Origin: Porphyromonas sp. COT-239 OH1446
Lineage (GTDB): Bacteria; Bacteroidota; Bacteroidia; Bacteroidales; Porphyromonadaceae
Assembly: GCF_000768875.1 (NCBI RefSeq)
Contig: NZ_JRAO01000010.1
Coordinates: forward strand, 188,759-252,758
Direction of reading: 5' to 3'
DNA: 64,000 nt
Made by a program: the position numbers and the translations under genes. How positions within the stretch are numbered: position 1 is the first letter of the stretch; every line of letters starts with the position of its first letter. Below are positions 18,126 to 28,828 of the stretch, piece by piece. Under the pieces are notes generated by a model. It saw nothing but the letters and a program-made list of their open reading frames with translations, did no database searches and was not told where the DNA came from.

Positions 18126-18197
18126 CAGAGCTGAGCATCATTGCCCAGGCTTCACGCAACAGACTATCTAAAAGAGATAGAGAGCCCGCCCCTCTTG

Positions 18198-19547
18198 CTA
18201 ATGCAGGGCGGCTAGGCGTAGGATCTCCCCGATCGTGGGGTGTGGGAAGACGAAGCGGCTGAGCTCACGCAGCGTCATCCCCTGCTCCACGGCCATAATC
18301 GCAGGGGTGAGGATCTCTGAGGAGACATTGCCCAAGAGGTGCGCTCCCAGCAGATGGCCAGAGGTATCAGTGAGCAGCTTACAAGTGCCGCTACCCATCT
18401 CGTTCTCAATGACAAATCGTCCCGATAGGGTCATGGGGACGTGATGCACCCGATATTCGACGCCCTCAGCACGTAGTTCCTCCTCAGTCTTACCCACCGA
18501 GGCAATCTCGGGATCAGTATAGACGATACCAGGGATGGCCCGATAGTTCATGGGCTCGGGACGTTCGCCGACGATGTGATCGACTGCCACAACACCCTCT
18601 CGAGTAGCCGTATGCGCCAGCATCGACGTACCATTAAGGTCTCCAATGGCATAAAGCCCTGGGACATTGGTTTGCATGTATTCATCCACGACGACAGCAC
18701 CTCGGGCACAGGCAACTCCCAAGGTCTCCAGACCAAGATCCCTCATCACAGGGCGACGACCCACACTGATGAGCACTCGATCAGCTTGTAGCTCGATAGA
18801 CCCCTCCTCATTACGGGCATAGACGATGCCATCTCGGATCGCCTCGACACGGGTGGAGAGGTAGAACTTCACACCTCGCTTCTCAAAGACTTGACGCAGC
18901 TCCTCGGACAGCTCTCCATCCACAGGGCCTAAGATCTTGGGCAGCATCTCAACGACAGAGACCTCGACGCCCATAGTATTGAAGAAGGAGACAAACTCCA
19001 TCCCGATGACTCCAGCACCGATAACAACGAGCCTCTGAGGCAATTCCTTCACCTCTAAAGCTTCGCGAGCGGTCCAATACGAGCCCTCCTCAAGCCCTTC
19101 GATGGGAGGGATGAAAGCCTCAGAGCCTGTAGCTAGGATCACCTTGCGGGCCATATAGGTATCCCCCCCAGCCTCGAGCACAAAGCCCTCATCACGACGC
19201 TCCAGCAGGCGAGCCCCTTCGCAGACGAGCCTGACACCATGCTGTTCGAGGCTCATCTTGATACCAGCACCGAGCTTCTTGAGAATCTTCGTCTTGCGAG
19301 CCATGAGCTTCGAGAGCTCTAGGTTTACATCGCTAGCAGAGATGGCATACTTGCGTCCCTGCTGCGCTTGGGAGTAGAGATGTGCCGAATGCAAGAGGGT
19401 CTTGGTTGGGATACACCCCTCGTTGAGGCAAACGCCTCCGACCTTATTCTTCTCAAAGAGTACTACAGAGAGGCCCTGAGCGGCTGCGTACTCAGCCGTA
19501 TCTGCCCCTGCAGGGCCAGCCCCGATAATCGCTAAGTCGTAGATCAT
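18198..19547 (-). CDS. lpdA: Dihydrolipoyl dehydrogenase (E3)
   Basis: 449 residues from the ATG at 19547 (MIYDLAIIGAGPAG); the frame is open to 19595, but the flavin-binding fold begins at this methionine. The FAD site is GAGPAG (9-14), the redox disulfide is GGVCLNEGC with Cys40 and Cys45, the NAD site is GAGVIGMEF, and the C-terminal HPTIGEI holds the catalytic histidine-glutamate pair. The enzyme re-oxidises lipoamide in the glycine cleavage system or 2-oxoacid dehydrogenases. Neither partner is encoded nearby, so the complex it serves cannot be told from context. Confidence 0.92.
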   Translation of the reverse strand: MIYDLAIIGAGPAGADTAEYAAAQGLSVVLFEKNKVGGVCLNEGCIPTKTLLHSAHLYSQAQQGRKYAISASDVNLELSKLMARKTKILKKLGAGIKMSLEQHGVRLVCEGARLLERRDEGFVLEAGGDTYMARKVILATGSEAFIPPIEGLEEGSYWTAREALEVKELPQRLVVIGAGVIGMEFVSFFNTMGVEVSVVEMLPKILGPVDGELSEELRQVFEKRGVKFYLSTRVEAIRDGIVYARNEEGSIELQADRVLISVGRRPVMRDLGLETLGVACARGAVVVDEYMQTNVPGLYAIGDLNGTSMLAHTATREGVVAVDHIVGERPEPMNYRAIPGIVYTDPEIASVGKTEEELRAEGVEYRVHHVPMTLSGRFVIENEMGSGTCKLLTDTSGHLLGAHLLGNVSSEILTPAIMAVEQGMTLRELSRFVFPHPTIGEILRLAALH

Positions 19548-19619
19548 AGCTGTGTGATGTGAATGGATTGTGGTTGAATAGTTACTGCCTCGCATTGTAT
19601 CGAAAACGAGGTACAGGGG

Positions 19620-21137
19620 CTAAGGTAGTGATTTTTGCACAATCTCCTCCACCAAAGCCTCAATACTTGCCTTGGCGGGCAGAGCCGCAACCGAATAGCC
19701 CGCAGCCGTGATGGTCTCGGCCGTTACTGTACCGATGACGGCCAGGCGACACCGATGCAGCTCCTCCTGCAAGCCATACCGATGCACAAGGTCGAGGAAG
19801 TTGGTCGCTGCGGACGAACTGCAGAGGGTAATCCAGCTCGTCCCCCTCGAGATGAGCGAGCGGATATACTCCTCATCGTGCTCGATGGGACTCGGGCTAT
19901 AGAGATCCAGCTCGGTACACACAGCTCCCGCCGCCCTAAGCCCCTCGGCCAAGAGTCCACTCGAGCGAGCCGACTGAGGCAACAAGACCCTCTGTCCGGG
20001 GCTTAGCCTAGGGGCTAGCTCTCGAGCCATCACTTCGGCCGTATAAATGCTCGGGATGAAGTCGGCCTCGAGGCCATACCCTCTAAGGGCTGACTGCGTT
20101 GCCTGCCCGATCACGCCGATACTGAGACCTGCGAGGGCACGAGCATCTCTACCCAGCAGAGAGAGTCTTTCGAAGAAGAGGCGCACAGCATTGGCCGAGG
20201 TCAACAGCAGCCAATCATACTCGTCCAAATGGGCAATAGCTTCATCAATCTGCCCCCACTCCTCGGTCGGAGTAATGGCTATTGTCGGTAAGAGGTGTAC
20301 CTCTGCTCCCTCTCGCTCGAGACGCTCAGAGAGCGACGAGGCCTGTGCCTCGGAGCGTGTAACGACGATCCTCTGCCCGACGAGCCTGCCTGGACGATAC
20401 CAGGCGAAGTCTTGCCCCCAGGCGACCACATCCCCGACGACGAAGAGCCCTGGAGAGTAAGCCTCATAGCCCTCTGTGCTCAAGGCAAATTGCTTGAGCG
20501 ACTGAGACAGCAGACGCTGTGAAGGCAAAGTGCCATGGGCAATGATCGCTGCCCTATGTTCCTGTGGCATCCCGTGCTCCATCAGCTCTCGGGCGATCTC
20601 AGGCACGGCACGCATGCTCATGTAAAAGACGAGCGTACCCTCGAGACGGGCATAAGCTCCCCAGTCGAGCTGTGGCAAACCACCCTGCTGTGTCGAGGCG
20701 GTAATCAGGGTTACCGAGCGGCTAAGCTCCCGTTGAGTTACGGGGATACCGCAGTAGGCTGGAGCGGCAATGCCAGCCGTTACTCCTGGGACTATCTCGT
20801 AGGCAATGCCATGGCTGTGCAGAGTGGCCATCTCCTCCCCCCCTCGACCGAAGACAAAGGGGTCGCCGCCCTTGAGGCGAACGATCTTCAACCCCTCACC
20901 CTCCTGAGCTAAATCGACGAGCAGGGCATTGATCTCCTCTTGCGTCATCGAGTGCCGACCGGCTCGCTTGCCCACATACTCGAGGCGGGCCGTAGGGGAG
21001 AAATACGACCGAATGGCTGGGCTGACCAGGGCATCATAGACGATAATATCGGCCTCAGAGAGCAGCTGAGCCGCCCCGAGGGTGAGCAGGGAGGGATCAC
21101 CTGGGCCTGCCCCAACAAGGTAAACAGTTGTCCTCAT
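19620..21137 (-). CDS. CobA-HemD fusion: uroporphyrinogen-III methyltransferase and synthase
   Basis: 505 residues from the ATG at 21137 (MRTTVYLVGAGPGDPSLLT). The first 245 residues are a SUMT/CobA methyltransferase: GAGPGDP, RLKGGDPFVFGRGGEE and the VPGVTAG segment. Residues from about 255 on (RLVGQRIVVTRSEAQ) are a HemD domain that cyclises hydroxymethylbilane to uroporphyrinogen III. Together the two halves lead to precorrin-2, the precursor of siroheme and cobalamin. The start overlaps the hemC stop by four bases (ATGA), consistent with translational coupling. Confidence 0.9.
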   Translation of the reverse strand: MRTTVYLVGAGPGDPSLLTLGAAQLLSEADIIVYDALVSPAIRSYFSPTARLEYVGKRAGRHSMTQEEINALLVDLAQEGEGLKIVRLKGGDPFVFGRGGEEMATLHSHGIAYEIVPGVTAGIAAPAYCGIPVTQRELSRSVTLITASTQQGGLPQLDWGAYARLEGTLVFYMSMRAVPEIARELMEHGMPQEHRAAIIAHGTLPSQRLLSQSLKQFALSTEGYEAYSPGLFVVGDVVAWGQDFAWYRPGRLVGQRIVVTRSEAQASSLSERLEREGAEVHLLPTIAITPTEEWGQIDEAIAHLDEYDWLLLTSANAVRLFFERLSLLGRDARALAGLSIGVIGQATQSALRGYGLEADFIPSIYTAEVMARELAPRLSPGQRVLLPQSARSSGLLAEGLRAAGAVCTELDLYSPSPIEHDEEYIRSLISRGTSWITLCSSSAATNFLDLVHRYGLQEELHRCRLAVIGTVTAETITAAGYSVAALPAKASIEALVEEIVQKSLP

Positions 21138-22024
21138 CTCTTCTCGTGCAGGCAAAGCAGTTCATTCCTCAAGGCCATTAGGGTCTCAGCGAGGCCCTCT
21201 AACGAGGAGCTCAGCGATCGGTGTAACGCCTCTGAGCCATCCTCTCGGGCATAGAAAACCTCGAGCCGAGCCTGAGAGCCCTCTATCTGACACAGGCAAC
21301 CCAAGGGCAAGGCACAGCCCCCACCGAGGCTGGAGAGTAGTCTACGCTCCGTCTCGACCTCGAGGGCCGTCTGATGGTGATGGATCTTGGATAGCAGGCG
21401 AATGAGAGCCTCGTCCTCGGCTCGGGTATGTACAGCTATAGCCCCCTGACCTGGTGCAGGGACCATCACCTCGATGGGTAGGACTTGGGCGATCTCGTGC
21501 TCGAGCCCTAGACGCTTGAGACCTGCGTAGGCCATCACGATGGCATCGTAATCGCCTGAGCGCATCTTGGCGATCCGCGTCTCCACATTGCCTCGTATCG
21601 GGCGAATATCCAGCTGCGGATGATGCTGGCGTAGCTGATAGGCTCGACGCCGACTTGACGTGCCGACAATAGCCCCAGGGCCAAGCTCCTCGAGGCGACG
21701 GCCCAGTAGCACATCGCAGGTACACTCTCGAGGCAGGAGGGCCGCCACACAAATCCCAGCCACAGGCTCGACGGGCAGATCCTTGAGGCTATGTACAGCC
21801 ATATCGATAGAGCCCTCGAGTAGCTCCTGCTCGAGCTCTTTGGTGAATAGCCCCTTGTCGCCCGAGGCATCGAGGGCCAGTTGGAGGAAGCGGTCTCCCT
21901 TGGTCTTGATAACCCTGACCTCGATCTCGAGGCTCGGATCATGCTCGAGAAGGGCATCTCGCACCATATAGGTCTGTACCAGGGCTAGACGACTGCCCCT
22001 TGTGCCAATGACGATCTTCTTCAT
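21134..22024 (-). CDS. hemC: Hydroxymethylbilane synthase (porphobilinogen deaminase)
   Basis: 296 residues from the ATG at 22024 (MKKIVIGTRGSRLALVQT); the upstream open stretch to 22078 overlaps the end of hemA and is not HemC-like. Key segments are KTKGDR, HSLKDLP, GTSSRRRAYQLR and RGNVETR. The cofactor-binding cysteine is in SSLGGGCALPLG near residue 240. It polymerises four porphobilinogen molecules in the cytoplasm. It lies between hemA (7 bases) and the CobA-HemD fusion. Confidence 0.93.
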   Translation of the reverse strand: MKKIVIGTRGSRLALVQTYMVRDALLEHDPSLEIEVRVIKTKGDRFLQLALDASGDKGLFTKELEQELLEGSIDMAVHSLKDLPVEPVAGICVAALLPRECTCDVLLGRRLEELGPGAIVGTSSRRRAYQLRQHHPQLDIRPIRGNVETRIAKMRSGDYDAIVMAYAGLKRLGLEHEIAQVLPIEVMVPAPGQGAIAVHTRAEDEALIRLLSKIHHHQTALEVETERRLLSSLGGGCALPLGCLCQIEGSQARLEVFYAREDGSEALHRSLSSSLEGLAETLMALRNELLCLHEKR

Positions 22025-22031
22025 GATGGGT

Positions 22032-23291
22032 TTATGTTGAGGAGGAGCTTGGACTGTAGCGATCCAAGATGTGAGCAAATAGTTGATGGATGGCCTGCGC
22101 CTCCTTGGCCTGCCGCCCCTCCTGGGTTACCTCCCTCAGGGCCGAGACGATGGCTGTAGCGAAGGTGATACGCAGATGGGTATCGTACTGAGTAATAAGC
22201 TCCAGCTCATGAGCTGAGAGCTGACTGGGGAGCTTGCTGAGCTCCTGCTCGAGCACCGCATCTGAGGCCTGCTGGATGATACGAATCACTTCTCGCATCT
22301 CCGAGGCATCGCACCAACGGGCGAATTCCCGCACCATCTCCTCGATCTGAACCTCCACGCCCTTGAGGTCGAACCGCCCCTCTTCGCAAGCCCCACGACC
22401 GAGGTCATCGATCGTATAGAGATGAATACGAGGGTCATGACCTAGATCCTGGGCTACGTTGCGAGGCACTCCGAGGTCGAAGAAGCTCCACTGCTGCTCG
22501 AGGCCACTGAGTAGCTCCTCGGTAACCACTGCGGACGAAGCCGAGGTCGCAACAAAGACGACCGAGGCCGCCTGAAGCGCAGGGCGTAGATCGTCGCCGC
22601 TCCAAATACGAAGGCTTCGACCCTCGGCGAAGCGTTCGGCCCGCTCACCCGTACGATTGTAGAGGTGTACCTCGGGAGTACCTAGCTCTTGCAGACGATC
22701 ATAGATAGTCTCGGCCATCTGTCCTGCGCCAATGATGAGCACAGGGCTAGAGGCGAGCCCCCCGAGACGCTCAGAGACAAAGTCCACCGCAGCCGAGCCT
22801 GCCGAGATTGGTGTGGCTGAGATGAGATGATGAGTACGGATATGCTTGGCTGCCTCAAATGCCTTGTGAAAGAGGCGCGAGAGCAACGGTGTACTCTGCC
22901 CCTCATCTATCGCCATGCGGAAGGCCGCTTTGAGCTGTCCCAAGATCTGCGTCTCCCCAACGACCATCGACTCGAGGCCCGAGGCTAGGCGAAAGAGGTG
23001 TCTCGTTGCCTCGCTCCCCGTATGGTGAACGAAGGCTTGCTTGAGGGCATCGCCCTCATCATACTGAGCCGTGAGAGTATCGATGATCCTCGCTCCCTGC
23101 GAAGGGCAGGCAGAGGCTGTTTCGTAATAAATCTCGGTTCGGTTGCAGGTCGAGAGGATGATCGCCCCTACAATAAGATCCTGAGTGCGCCATTGCTCGA
23201 CCAAGGCCTTGGCTTGAGAGGCATCTAGGGCGAATAGCTCTCTCTCCTCGAGGCTCGCCGTATGGTGGCTAATACCTATGATCCCAATCAT
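22032..23291 (-). CDS. hemA: Glutamyl-tRNA reductase
   Basis: 419 residues from the ATG at 23291 (MIGIIGISHHTASLEERE). The nucleophilic cysteine is Cys49 (STCNRTE), followed by the GLESMVVGETQILGQ signature and an NADPH-binding fold (VLIIGAGQMAETI). It makes glutamate-1-semialdehyde, the entry step of C5 tetrapyrrole synthesis. hemL and hemB are not adjacent. TATCTTTG on the minus strand (23322-23329) is a likely -7 box for hemA-hemC-cobA/hemD; no good -33 match was seen. Confidence 0.92.
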   Translation of the reverse strand: MIGIIGISHHTASLEERELFALDASQAKALVEQWRTQDLIVGAIILSTCNRTEIYYETASACPSQGARIIDTLTAQYDEGDALKQAFVHHTGSEATRHLFRLASGLESMVVGETQILGQLKAAFRMAIDEGQSTPLLSRLFHKAFEAAKHIRTHHLISATPISAGSAAVDFVSERLGGLASSPVLIIGAGQMAETIYDRLQELGTPEVHLYNRTGERAERFAEGRSLRIWSGDDLRPALQAASVVFVATSASSAVVTEELLSGLEQQWSFFDLGVPRNVAQDLGHDPRIHLYTIDDLGRGACEEGRFDLKGVEVQIEEMVREFARWCDASEMREVIRIIQQASDAVLEQELSKLPSQLSAHELELITQYDTHLRITFATAIVSALREVTQEGRQAKEAQAIHQLFAHILDRYSPSSSST

Positions 23292-23460
23292 TATAAGTAG
23301 TTCTCGTTTTTGTTTTGCCTGCAAAGATAAACATTCACCCTCGTGTGCTCCTCCTCGGGAGCATGGGAGTGTATGGTTCGACTTCGGAGGCTCGTCCGAA
23401 GAGGCCTTATGAGGCATCCAAGTGGAGGTCTATCGAGAGCTCGAGTGAGTGCCTAGACGA

Positions 23461-23600
23461 CTCCTCGATAGAGAGCCTATCTAGACTTCTACAACGATCC
23501 TATTAGGATCTCGATGGCGATCCTATCTGAGTCTCGATGGTGATCCTAATAGGATCTCAAGCGAGGCCCTATCGAGACTTCTAGAGAGACCTCGAGAGAA
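23461..23600. repeat. 23-base repeat array with alternating orientation (locus D)
   Basis: Units change strand repeatedly: GATCCTATTAGGATC near 23496-23510 and GATCCTAATAGGATC near 23542-23556 are head-to-head junctions, and AGGATC and GATCCT bracket the unit at 23505-23524. The array fills the middle of the divergent hemA/gyrB intergenic region, upstream of the gyrB promoter. Confidence 0.8.
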
Positions 23601-23692
23601 ACACACAAAGAACTAACATACAAATTAATACACATCTCCCTGGGAGTCCATACTGCATTCTCATCGACAGGGATGGGGCCGAGAGGGCGAGC

Positions 23693-23724
23693 TTTGCCCA
23701 TCACGCAGCTTTTCACTACCTTTG
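23693..23724 (+). promoter_or_regulatory. Promoter of gyrB
   Basis: TTTG (23693-23696), 20 bases, then TACCTTTG (23717-23724), a full match to the Bacteroidota consensus. Start of transcription is expected near 23730, about 19 bases before the gyrB ATG. Confidence 0.75.
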
Positions 23725-23727
23725 TAG

Positions 23728-25710
<1,983 letters not shown>

Positions 25711-25742
25711 CAGCATGTGAGTATCACGATGCAATAGAAGTC

Positions 25743-27557
25743 ATGATAAAGCAAGATCTTTCGCCAGCTCTACAGAGCCTGCATCAAGAGGTCAAGCACT
25801 ATCTAGGGAGGGGACGCACGTCCTCTCCCTTTTTAGCAACTGCTCGGCCCGTCATCGGCATCACGGCCAACAGTACCGAGTATGGCTCGAGCCTTGCTCT
25901 CGCCTACTCGGAGGCAGTCATCCGCTCAGGTGGGACGCCCGTGATCCTTCCGATCACCTCCGACCTGGAGGCCCTGACACACCTGCTCCGAGGCGTCGAT
26001 GCACTCATCCTCTCGGGTGGTTCAGACCTCTACCCCCTCTACCTCGACGAAGAGCCTCTGCGAGGCCTCGGAGAGGTGAAGCCCGAGCGAGACCGCTACG
26101 AGCTACTCCTCATCCGCTTGGCTGCCTCAATGTGCCTACCGATCCTGGGTATTTGTCGAGGGCATCAGCTCCTAGGGGTCGCCTATGGCTCTACGCTCTT
26201 CCAAGATCTTGTCAGCCAATATACCATAGAGCTGGCCATAGACCATAGCCCCAGCATCCCCAAGACCATGGCAGCGCACAAGGTAAGCCTATCGGGCCTG
26301 CCCAATCGCCTAGGCGAGCTACTCGGCATCGACACCCAAGAATGCGAGGAGCTCTATGTCAATAGTCTGCACCACCAAGCCCTGCGAGAGATCAAGCCCC
26401 CCTTCACCGAGCTGGCCATTGCCTCAGATGGTATCAACGAGGCTATAGATGCCTTCCCCGAGCTGGATATACTCGCTGTGCAGTGGCATCCCGAGCAGAT
26501 GGTCTTGGGAGGGGATCAGACTCAGCTGCGCCTCTTCGAGCATATCGTCCGCCGAGGGGAGCTCTATCGCAGAGCGAGACGCTTCCACCGAGAGCATCTG
26601 ACCCTAGACTCGCACACCGACACACCGATGTGCTTCACCCCTGAGTTTCGCCTAGGAGATTATGGCCCTACCCTCGTGGATCTGCCCAAGCTCGAGCTCG
26701 GACAGATTGATGCGACGGTAATGGTCGCCTACCTGCCCCAAGGAGAGGTGAACAACGAGGCACACCAGGAGGCCCGCCTCTATGCCGAAGGCAAGCTCCG
26801 CGAGCTGCATCACCAGGTCTCCCTCTACCCCGAGCGAGCACGCATTGCTCGCTCTGCCGAGGAGATCAGACAGGCTCAACGTGAAGGCCTCAAGGCGATC
26901 ATACCAGCCATCGAAAACGGCTATGCCATAGGCGAAGACCTGAGCCTACTGCAATACTACCGAGAACAATATGGCATCGTCTACATCACCCTCTGCCACA
27001 ATGGAGACAATGCCCTCTGCGACTCGGCCCGCAAGAGCCAGCGCACCCATGGGGGGCTGAGCGAGCTCGGTCGAGCCGCTGTGCGAGAGATGAATAGGCT
27101 CGGGATCATGATAGACCTCAGCCACGCCGCAGAGGAGACCGTTGCTGACGTCCTCGAGATCACCACACAGCCAGTCATAGCGAGCCACTCCTCGGCCCGC
27201 AGTCTCTGCGACCATCCACGCAACCTGACCGATGAGCAGATCCGAGCGATTGCCCGCACGGGCGGGGTGGTGCAGATCTGCCTCTATGCAGGCTTCATCC
27301 ATCCAGAGGAGGCCGAGGCGAGCTATCTACACGCTGTCGATCATATCGAGCACGTGATCCGCATCGCAGGGATTGAACATGTGGGTATTGGTTCGGACTT
27401 CGATGGAGATGGGGAGCTGGTGGGCTGTCGCTCGAGCGAAGACTTGATCCGCATCACCATGGAGCTGCTCGACAGGGGATATGACGAGGAGGAGCTCTCG
27501 CTCATCTGGGGTGAGAACCTCATGCGTGTCCTGGAGCAATGCCAGGCTGGACACTAG
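25743..27557 (+). CDS. Fusion of a peptidase C26 amidase and an M19 membrane-dipeptidase-like domain
   Basis: 604 residues in two enzyme domains. Residues 35-275 are a class I glutamine-amidotransferase-like C26 peptidase (gamma-glutamyl hydrolase/PuuD type), with the nucleophile Cys138 in GICRGHQ, the histidine of LHHQA, and QWHPEQ. Residues from about 285 are an M19 (renal dipeptidase) metal hydrolase: HTDTP near 291, AIENGYA, the LSHA histidine, IASHSSAR and GSDFDG. C26 enzymes cleave gamma-glutamyl bonds and M19 enzymes cleave dipeptides with varied C-terminal residues, so the fusion could fully degrade gamma-glutamyl peptides such as glutathione or wall peptides; that is inference. No signal peptide is evident. 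It probably shares the gyrB transcript. Confidence 0.85.
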   Translation: MIKQDLSPALQSLHQEVKHYLGRGRTSSPFLATARPVIGITANSTEYGSSLALAYSEAVIRSGGTPVILPITSDLEALTHLLRGVDALILSGGSDLYPLYLDEEPLRGLGEVKPERDRYELLLIRLAASMCLPILGICRGHQLLGVAYGSTLFQDLVSQYTIELAIDHSPSIPKTMAAHKVSLSGLPNRLGELLGIDTQECEELYVNSLHHQALREIKPPFTELAIASDGINEAIDAFPELDILAVQWHPEQMVLGGDQTQLRLFEHIVRRGELYRRARRFHREHLTLDSHTDTPMCFTPEFRLGDYGPTLVDLPKLELGQIDATVMVAYLPQGEVNNEAHQEARLYAEGKLRELHHQVSLYPERARIARSAEEIRQAQREGLKAIIPAIENGYAIGEDLSLLQYYREQYGIVYITLCHNGDNALCDSARKSQRTHGGLSELGRAAVREMNRLGIMIDLSHAAEETVADVLEITTQPVIASHSSARSLCDHPRNLTDEQIRAIARTGGVVQICLYAGFIHPEEAEASYLHAVDHIEHVIRIAGIEHVGIGSDFDGDGELVGCRSSEDLIRITMELLDRGYDEEELSLIWGENLMRVLEQCQAGH

Positions 27558-27578
27558 TGGTTGCTCAGTAGTAAAAAG

Positions 27579-27635
27579 AAGGGTTGCGCCCCCGATCGAA
27601 GTCTTGATAAAACTTCGATCGGGGGCGCAACCCTT
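27579..27635. terminator. Bidirectional terminator between the C26/M19 gene and marC
   Basis: A perfect 24-bp inverted repeat (starting AAGGGTTGCGCCCCCG), 9-base loop, between two convergent genes. The minus strand has a CTTTTTAC tail, which suits the MarC gene ending at 27674; the plus-strand tail is poor in T. Confidence 0.8.
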
Positions 27636-27673
27636 ATGAGTAGTGAATAATGCTTCGGTATAGGGCGAAGAGC

Positions 27674-28315
27674 TTAGCCAGCAATGGCCTCCACCCCAAT
27701 CTTCACATCGGCAATCACATGAATCAAGCTATTGGTGATGAACTTCACAGCGATAGCCAGCAGGATGACCCCGAAAAACTTACGCAGGATGTAGGCCCCA
27801 TTCTTGCCTAAGAGCCGCTCGATAGGATCTACGAAGCGTAGCCCAAGGTAAACGGCGAACATATTGAGGACAACACTGATGCTCAGATTGATATAGGCTA
27901 ACCCCTGGCTGCGAAGAGTAAGTAGGGTCGTAAAGGCTGCTGCCCCAGCGAAGAGAGGGAAGACGAGAGGGATAAAAGTCGCATTGGCCGTAGGCCCATC
28001 CTCCTGGAAGATCTGCAGCCCAAAGACCATCTCAGCGGCCATCACCAAGAGGATGATCCCCCCGGCTACCCCAAACGAATGGATATCGATGCTCAGAGCT
28101 GAGAGCAAGGACTGCCCAACGAAGAGGAAGATCAAGAGGATGATCGTGGAATAAACGGCAACCTGAGTGGGATCATACTTCTGTCCTCGATCCTTGAGTG
28201 AAAGCACAATGGGTATAGCACCTAGAATATCAATAGTAACAAAGAGAGGGGCAAAAGAACCAATGATCTCTTCGAAGCTGAAGAGAGACAACTCATGACC
28301 TATGTCTAGTGCCAT
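27674..28315 (-). CDS. MarC family integral membrane protein
   Basis: 213 residues with six hydrophobic spans. The N-terminus (LFVTIDILGAIPIVLSL) and the ILLVMAAEMVFGLQIF segment are typical of MarC (UPF0056) proteins. The family's transport role is unproven; the old link to multiple antibiotic resistance has been withdrawn. It is a single-gene unit ending at a strong terminator. Confidence 0.88.
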   Translation of the reverse strand: MALDIGHELSLFSFEEIIGSFAPLFVTIDILGAIPIVLSLKDRGQKYDPTQVAVYSTIILLIFLFVGQSLLSALSIDIHSFGVAGGIILLVMAAEMVFGLQIFQEDGPTANATFIPLVFPLFAGAAAFTTLLTLRSQGLAYINLSISVVLNMFAVYLGLRFVDPIERLLGKNGAYILRKFFGVILLAIAVKFITNSLIHVIADVKIGVEAIAG

Positions 28316-28338
28316 AACAGAAGGGATTTAGATTACAG

Positions 28339-28414
28339 TGGAGCGGTAGGCGAGACTCGAACTCGTGACCCTCGGCTTGGGAAGCCGATGCTCTACCAAC
28401 TGAGCTACTACCGC
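28339..28414 (-). tRNA. tRNA-Gly (anticodon CCC)
   Basis: A 76-nt cloverleaf on the minus strand: acceptor GCGGTAG paired with CTACCGC, D arm AGCTCAGTTGGTAGAGC, anticodon stem TCGGC/GCCGA with loop TTCCCAA (anticodon CCC), T arm GAGTTCGAGTCTC. Discriminator T and CCA are encoded. It reads GGG glycine codons. Confidence 0.96.
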
Positions 28415-28438
28415 AAGAGGTGCTATCGAAATGCTCTG

Positions 28439-28469
28439 CAAAGGTAAATAACTAACCAATACTATGCAA
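28439..28469 (-). promoter_or_regulatory. Promoter of tRNA-Gly
   Basis: On the minus strand, TTG (28467-28469), 20 bases, then TACCTTTG (28439-28446). It lies about 25 bases before the tRNA 5' end. Confidence 0.7.
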
Positions 28470-28552
28470 GCCTTTGCCCCACCAATCTTGTTCATTCGGG
28501 TGAAACATCCCCGAAAGTCTCTGAATAACGAACTTCTCAAATTGATCTAAAT

Positions 28553-28735
28553 AAGAGCGTAGCAGAGGCTCAGATAGGAGAGCGATGGAGATCTAAATAG
28601 GATCGCAGCAGAGGCTCAGATAGGAGCTCGATGGAGGTCCAAATAGGATCGCAACAGAGACTCAAATAGAGCTTCAATAGAGAGTTAAGCAGGAGCACAA
28701 GAGAGGTATAACTAGAAACTCACGAGAGGGGCTGA
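28553..28735 (+). repeat. Tandem array of the 23-base repeat (locus E)
   Basis: Seven consecutive units with an exact 23-base period (28553, 28576, 28599, 28622, 28645, 28668, 28691) and a partial eighth. Units 1, 3 and 5 (GCAGAG or ACAGAG core) are more alike than their neighbours (GATGGAG core), so the array has a two-unit, 46-base higher-order repeat. It occupies the gap between tRNA-Gly and the gene at 28829. Confidence 0.87.
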
Positions 28736-28828
28736 GAGACCGAGAGGCCATCTCCACAACCCTGACCCCATACAGATCTTACCCCAAAGTGAGGGCAAGC
28801 TATACGGAAAGACTTATCTTTGTGCATT

